From an uncultured bacterium (GTDB taxonomy: Bacteria > DUMJ01): a DNA stretch of 64,000 nt. Under the pieces are notes generated by a model. The model worked only from the letters and a program-made list of their open reading frames with translations, did no database searches and was not told the origin of the DNA. Both the position numbers and the translations under genes were made by a program. Location of the stretch: positions 46,030 through 110,029 of the forward strand of contig CALGNK010000014.1 of the NCBI GenBank assembly GCA_937958695.1. The letters run 5' to 3'. Below, piece by piece: positions 59,842-64,000 of the stretch (its first letter is position 1; each line of letters starts with the position of its first letter).

Positions 59842-60855
59842 ATGTTTACCAAGCCAAAAGTTCTATTAGCAATGCATAGAAATTTAGGTGAACAGATCTT
59901 TAGAAAAGAGGACTTTGAGTATTTTAGATCTTTTGTGAACGTAAACGAGATTAATTCTCTTCCTGAGAGAGTAGATGAGGTATTTATTAAAGATAATATA
60001 AGGGATGTAGATATTTGTATCACCTGCTGGGGCACTCCTCCATTTACTGAGGAAATTTTAGACAACGCAAACAGGCTAAAACTTATAGCTCATTCAGCAG
60101 GAACTGTCAAACCTATAATAACAGACTATGTCTGGGAGAGAGGCATTAGAGTTACTAGCGCTGCTCCTGCTATAGCTGTTGCTGTAGCTGAAATGACATT
60201 GGCGCTTATTATTATATCCCTAAAAAGGATATTTCAGTTTAATGAGCTCACCCATAAAGGTTTCTGGAAGATTGAAGAAGAGATAGCCAAGTCCAGGTCT
60301 TTATACAGTGTAACTGTTGGAATAGTATCAGCAAGCCATGTAGGTAGGAATTTAATAAGACTTTTAAAGAATTTTCAGGTAGATATACTTCTATATGACC
60401 CATATGTCTCTAAAGAAGAGGCAGAGAAACTAGGAGTAAAATTAGTATCTTTAGAAGAGCTTATATCTAAATCAGATGTGGTATCTCTTCATGCACCAAG
60501 TATTCCTGAGACTTACCATATGATAAACAGAGAGAATATAAAATTCTTAAAACCTGGAGCCATTCTTATAAATACTGCAAGAGGTTCCTTAATAGATGAA
60601 TCAGCCCTTATAGAAAGGCTGGCTAAGGGAGATATATTCGCCTGTTTAGATGTTACAGATCCAGAGCCCCCAGATATTAATAGTCCTTTAAGAAAACTTC
60701 CAAATGTTATACTTACACCCCATATAGCAGGAGGCAATTCCATTACAGATAGGTGGAGACAAGGGAAATATATTATAGATCAGATTTATCAGTTTATTAC
60801 CAAAGGAACTATGGATTATGAAATTACAAAGGAGATGTTACCTAGGATAGCATAG
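59842..60855 (+). CDS. D-isomer-specific 2-hydroxyacid dehydrogenase with altered nucleotide loop
   Basis: 337 residues. The split catalytic domain is followed by an NAD domain at about 105-300. Catalytic Arg is in NTARGSLIDE, Glu in DPEPPD, His in LTPHIAGGN, as in the family. The dinucleotide loop reads VGIVSASHVGRNLIRLL, where the usual GxGxxG is SASHVG. The N-terminal part has VDICITCWGTPPFTEEIL. It may reduce or oxidise a sugar-derived 2-hydroxy/2-keto acid. Behind AAAGGAG; first of four catabolic genes after the permeases. Confidence 0.9.
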   Translation: MFTKPKVLLAMHRNLGEQIFRKEDFEYFRSFVNVNEINSLPERVDEVFIKDNIRDVDICITCWGTPPFTEEILDNANRLKLIAHSAGTVKPIITDYVWERGIRVTSAAPAIAVAVAEMTLALIIISLKRIFQFNELTHKGFWKIEEEIAKSRSLYSVTVGIVSASHVGRNLIRLLKNFQVDILLYDPYVSKEEAEKLGVKLVSLEELISKSDVVSLHAPSIPETYHMINRENIKFLKPGAILINTARGSLIDESALIERLAKGDIFACLDVTDPEPPDINSPLRKLPNVILTPHIAGGNSITDRWRQGKYIIDQIYQFITKGTMDYEITKEMLPRIA

Positions 60856-60866
60856 GAGGGATAAAA

Positions 60867-61658
60867 GTGGAAAAAAGATACATCTTTTCGGTATTTACAA
60901 AGCCATGGCAGAGAATGCCCATAAAAGAGTTAGGAGAATTTATAAGTAGTTTAGGCTTTGATGCGATTGAATTTCCAGTTAGACCAGGATATCAGGTAGA
61001 ACCTGAGAATGTTAGAGAAGGACTACCAAAGTTAGCCAGAGAATTAGCAGAATTTAATATAAAGATAGCTAGTATAGCAGGACCAACGGACGAGGATACC
61101 TTTATAGCCTGCCATGAAGCACAAGTACCAATAATAAGGGTGATGTATAGAGTATTTGAAGATGGATATCTAACTTCGGAGAAAAGGGCAAAAGAGGATT
61201 TAGAAAAACTGTTACCACTTTGTGAGAAGTATAATGTAAAGATAGGAGTTCAGAACCACTGTGGAAAATTTGTATCACCAAATTCAGCAGGATTAATGAG
61301 ACTGGTAGAGAATTTTGATCCAAGATATATAGGGGTTATATGGGATGCAGCACATAATGCATTAGCTGGGGAGGAACCAGAGATGGGATTAGATATAGTA
61401 TGGTCACATCTACTTATGGTTAATCTAAAGAATGGTTATTGGAGGAGAAAGACAGGTCCTGAGGCAGAAGAGGCAGAATGGGAAGTCTATTGGACTAATG
61501 GAAGACAAGGATTGGCTAGTTGGCGTAGGGTAGCAGAATATTTAAAGAAGAGAAATTACTTTGGAGTTATTTGCCTAACTGCAGAGTATAGTGCACATGA
61601 CCAAGTGAATAGACTCATAGAAGAAGATATATCATTTGCAAAATCTCTCTTTATTTAG
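60867..61658 (+). CDS. sugar phosphate isomerase/epimerase-like TIM-barrel enzyme
   Basis: 263 residues from GTG after AGGAGGG. The AP-endonuclease-2 fold shows VFTKPWQRMPIKELGEFI, VGVQNH-like IGVQNHCGKFVSPNS, VIWDAAHNALAGEEP, LMVNLKNGYW and the final Glu in CLTAEYSAHD. Compared with the 15987 protein, the first metal Glu appears replaced within VQNH. It is 11 bases after the dehydrogenase and 9 before an oxidoreductase. Likely isomerises a keto-sugar or sugar acid of the pathway. Confidence 0.85.
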   Translation: MEKRYIFSVFTKPWQRMPIKELGEFISSLGFDAIEFPVRPGYQVEPENVREGLPKLARELAEFNIKIASIAGPTDEDTFIACHEAQVPIIRVMYRVFEDGYLTSEKRAKEDLEKLLPLCEKYNVKIGVQNHCGKFVSPNSAGLMRLVENFDPRYIGVIWDAAHNALAGEEPEMGLDIVWSHLLMVNLKNGYWRRKTGPEAEEAEWEVYWTNGRQGLASWRRVAEYLKKRNYFGVICLTAEYSAHDQVNRLIEEDISFAKSLFI

Positions 61659-61667
61659 GAGATAAGT

Positions 61668-62630
61668 ATGGAGAAGGTAAAGATTGCCTTTATAGGCTGT
61701 GGAGGTATGGCAAATAGAGTCCACTATCCATCATTGTCATCATTCCCGGATGTAGAGATCGTCGCTATATGTGATATAGATAGAGAAAGACTGAATGCTA
61801 CTGGCGATAGATATGGGATAGAGAGACGTTATACAGACTATAGAAAAATGATAGAGGAGACTTCCCCAGATGCGGTATATGCCATTGGTCAACCACATGT
61901 TATGTATGATATATGGAAGTGGTGTCTAAAGCAAGGATTAAATCTTTATATAGAAAAACCGATGGGAATAACAATACACCAGGCAAGAGCTCTTGCATAT
62001 CTAGCAGAAAAGAAAGGATGTATAACTCAGGTTAGTTTTCAAAGGAGAGCAGTTCCTCTATTGGTAAAACTAAAGGAGGAATGTTTAAAGAGAGGACCAA
62101 TAATTCATGCAGTTTGTGAGTTCTATAAGTTCAATATAGAACCGTATCTAGAGGCAAGAGATCACATGATGGATGATGGGGTTCATGCTATAGATACGCT
62201 TAGATGGATCTGTGGTGGAGAAGTAATAAAGATTCTTAGTGTTACAAAGAGTGTTCTAGTTCCAGATATTAACTTTATTTCGGCAATATTAGAATTTGAT
62301 AATGGCTCTATCGGTGTCATGATAAATAGCTGGACAAGTGGTAGGAGGATCTTTAGGGTTCAGATGCATTCACCGGGTATATGGGTAGAGGCGGATCCGG
62401 AAGATAAAGGTAGAGTATACAAAGATGGAGATACAATAGGCATAGAATACGATACAAGAGAGGTTGCAGGAAGTAATGAATTCTATATCTACGCAGGATT
62501 TCAGGCTAAGAATAGAGAATTTATAGATTGCTTAAAAGAGAAGAAACAACCGAGCTCAAATTTTTCTGATGCCCTTAAGACTATGGAGATAGCAGAGAAA
62601 ATACTGGCAAAATCTCTTCTGGAGGATTAG
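61668..62630 (+). CDS. Gfo/Idh/MocA-family NAD(P)-dependent oxidoreductase
   Basis: 320 residues. N-terminal Rossmann IAFIGCGGMANRVHYPSL and AICDIDRERL; family motif LYIEKPMGI near 98 with the catalytic Lys; HMMDDGVHAIDTLRW with the conserved Asp/His region near 170. The C-terminal beta-sheet domain has LEFDNGSIGVMINSW. It oxidises or epimerises a cyclic sugar, inositol or sugar acid. The site is GGAGATAAGT. Two bases lie between its stop and the enolase-superfamily gene. Confidence 0.93.
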   Translation: MEKVKIAFIGCGGMANRVHYPSLSSFPDVEIVAICDIDRERLNATGDRYGIERRYTDYRKMIEETSPDAVYAIGQPHVMYDIWKWCLKQGLNLYIEKPMGITIHQARALAYLAEKKGCITQVSFQRRAVPLLVKLKEECLKRGPIIHAVCEFYKFNIEPYLEARDHMMDDGVHAIDTLRWICGGEVIKILSVTKSVLVPDINFISAILEFDNGSIGVMINSWTSGRRIFRVQMHSPGIWVEADPEDKGRVYKDGDTIGIEYDTREVAGSNEFYIYAGFQAKNREFIDCLKEKKQPSSNFSDALKTMEIAEKILAKSLLED

Positions 62631-62632
62631 GT

Positions 62633-64000
62633 ATGAAAGATTATGTTAGACCTATTAAGATAGAGCTGTACTTTATACCAGTAGTAACTAGGATGCCTCT
62701 AAAATTTGGTCCTGAGGTTCTGACTTCTGTTACCTGTATTAGGGTTCATATGTTTGTAGCTGATAGAGATGGAAATACAGTTGATGGATGGGGGGAAACT
62801 CCTTTAAGTGTCCAGTGGGGATGGCCAAGTAGTATAAGCTATGAGACTAGACATAGAGATATGAAGGAATTCTGTAAGTTATTGGCAAATGAATGGATAA
62901 ATTTGGATCTGGAAGGGCACCCAATAGATATAGGATATCTATTTTTGAAGTATGTATTACCTCTAGCCCGTACTAGATTTAATACTAAGATGAAAGAGAG
63001 TATAGAGGATATGCCATGGCTTTCCGCACTAATATGTAATTCTCCATTTGACATAGCATTTCACGATGCATACGCCAAATATGTAGGATTACCTATATAC
63101 AAGATATACAGTAAAGACCTCATGGAGAAAGATTTGTCTTACTACTTAGAACCAGCAGAGGATAGTAATATCTCATTCAGAGGAAGGTATATACAAGATT
63201 TTCTTAGGGTTCCACCAAGAGAAAGACTTATAGTATGGCATCTAGTAGGGGGAACAGATCCGATAGATAGAGAAGAGTTAAGGGGAGATGAGCCCAAAGA
63301 TGGATATCCAGTTTTACTTGAAGATTGGATAAAACAGGATGGCTTAAGGTGTTTAAAGATAAAACTTAGAGGAAATGATTTTGACTGGGATTATCAGAGG
63401 ATAGTAAATGTAGGAAAGATAGGGATAAAAAATGATGTACTTTGGTTCTCGGCAGACTTTAACTGTACAGTAAAAGAGCCTAAATATGTGGTGGATATAT
63501 TAGACAAGCTGTTATATGAAGAACCAGAGATTTATGCAAGGATACTCTATATAGAACAGCCATTTCCGTACGACCTGGAGTCAAATCCTGTTGATGTTAG
63601 ACCTATATCTAGCAAGAAACCAATCTTTATGGATGAGAGTGCACATGATTGGAGAATTATAATGTTGGGTAGGGAGTTAGGTTGGAGTGGGGTAGCATTA
63701 AAGACCTGCAAGACACAGACAGAAGCGTTATTATCGTACTGTTGGGCGAAATCACATGGTATGAGCATTATGGTACAGGATCTTACAAATCCTATGTTAG
63801 CTCAGATACCACATGTGTTACTTGCAAGTTATATAGACACGATTATGGGGGTAGAGAGTAACTCTATGCAGTTCTATCCTTTAGCATCAGAACCAGAGGC
63901 TAAGGTACATCCAGGGATATACAGAAGAAGGAATGGAATACTAGACCTAAATACGATAAAGGGTCCAGGGTTTGGCTACAGATTAGAGGAGATACAGAGG
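62633..64000 (+). CDS. enolase-superfamily (mandelate racemase/muconate lactonizing-like) enzyme, 3' end cut by window
   Basis: The frame is open from ATG 62633 to the window end (456 codons), with GGAGG 7 bases upstream. Barrel residues are visible: K242-x-K244 in RCLKIKLRG, Asp275 in WFSADFNCT, Glu308 in YIEQPF, Asp334 in FMDESAHD, and Lys357/360 in ALKTCKTQ. This Lys...Asp-Glu-Asp...Lys set is that of MLE-type members (dehydratases, epimerases, cycloisomerases). The N-terminal cap has VDGWGETPLS. At over 456 residues it is longer than the common 350-400. Probably dehydrates or epimerises a sugar acid. Confidence 0.9.
   Translation, partial: MKDYVRPIKIELYFIPVVTRMPLKFGPEVLTSVTCIRVHMFVADRDGNTVDGWGETPLSVQWGWPSSISYETRHRDMKEFCKLLANEWINLDLEGHPIDIGYLFLKYVLPLARTRFNTKMKESIEDMPWLSALICNSPFDIAFHDAYAKYVGLPIYKIYSKDLMEKDLSYYLEPAEDSNISFRGRYIQDFLRVPPRERLIVWHLVGGTDPIDREELRGDEPKDGYPVLLEDWIKQDGLRCLKIKLRGNDFDWDYQRIVNVGKIGIKNDVLWFSADFNCTVKEPKYVVDILDKLLYEEPEIYARILYIEQPFPYDLESNPVDVRPISSKKPIFMDESAHDWRIIMLGRELGWSGVALKTCKTQTEALLSYCWAKSHGMSIMVQDLTNPMLAQIPHVLLASYIDTIMGVESNSMQFYPLASEPEAKVHPGIYRRRNGILDLNTIKGPGFGYRLEEIQR

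Noticed and set aside
1-64000. CRISPR array, phage, toxin-antitoxin or restriction genes as a hidden system
   Set aside because: No regularly spaced repeats, phage structural genes, transposase, methylase or toxin-like pairs were seen in the window.

Overview
The window looks like chromosomal DNA of an AT-rich, probably thermophilic, anaerobic and saccharolytic bacterium with two membranes. Arginine codons are almost all AGA/AGG and isoleucine is often ATA, as in many thermophiles. An outer membrane is suggested by two TolC-type proteins, a MacAB-type exporter, GmhA (heptose synthesis), HtrA and two RseA/RseB-like envelope-stress modules. The mix recalls Dictyoglomus and other deep-branching low-GC thermophiles, but I cannot fix the lineage without a search. 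Gene density is high, with short or overlapping junctions. I saw no tRNA, rRNA, CRISPR array, prophage or intact insertion sequence.

Layout. 1-3375: end of a MacAB-like export operon plus a small secreted protein. 3380-9987 (minus): a peptide/oligosaccharide ABC transporter (binding protein, two permeases, two ATPases) with unusually large extracytoplasmic parts. 10176-10418: a 2[4Fe-4S] ferredoxin. 10449-12353 (minus): sigma factor, zinc anti-sigma factor and RseB-like protein. 12481-14800 (minus): FAD reductase, PspC and RmuC. 14983-17839: LacI regulator, sugar epimerase-like protein and zinc dehydrogenase, followed by CBS-ACT, MurF, HD-GYP, LemA, HtpX and a phosphoesterase up to 23442. 23542-26289: larE-larB-larC, the maturation set for the nickel-pincer cofactor, without larA. 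26335-36271: mixed genes, including a GH5 glucanase, gmhA, a clostripain-like protease, a nitroreductase, a PHP protein, MFS transporters and a nitrilase. 36521-39288: Fur-family regulator and a zinc/manganese ABC importer behind an inverted-repeat operator. 39259-45350 (minus): operon of YkuK, an M24-fold protein, a sugar nucleotidyltransferase, RfbD, a B12-radical SAM protein and an MFS carrier. 45424-46959 (minus): HU and aldose epimerase. 47142-52606: a second sigma/anti-sigma/RseB module extended by HtrA and two TolC-like proteins.

53117-64000 is the most distinctive region. A LacI regulator, a frameshifted family-5 binding protein and a sugar ABC transporter lead into a 2-hydroxyacid dehydrogenase, a TIM-barrel isomerase, a Gfo/Idh/MocA oxidoreductase and an enolase-superfamily enzyme cut by the window edge. 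The same operator, TGTTAA-TG-TTAACA, lies just downstream of perfect TTGACA-17-TATAAT promoters both before the lacI gene and before the transporter operon. This ties the region into one regulon, probably for uptake and oxidation/dehydration of a sugar or sugar acid. The ABC system has no ATPase gene here.

Several starts were moved from the longest open frame to the codon best placed behind a Shine-Dalgarno site; each case is explained in its entry.
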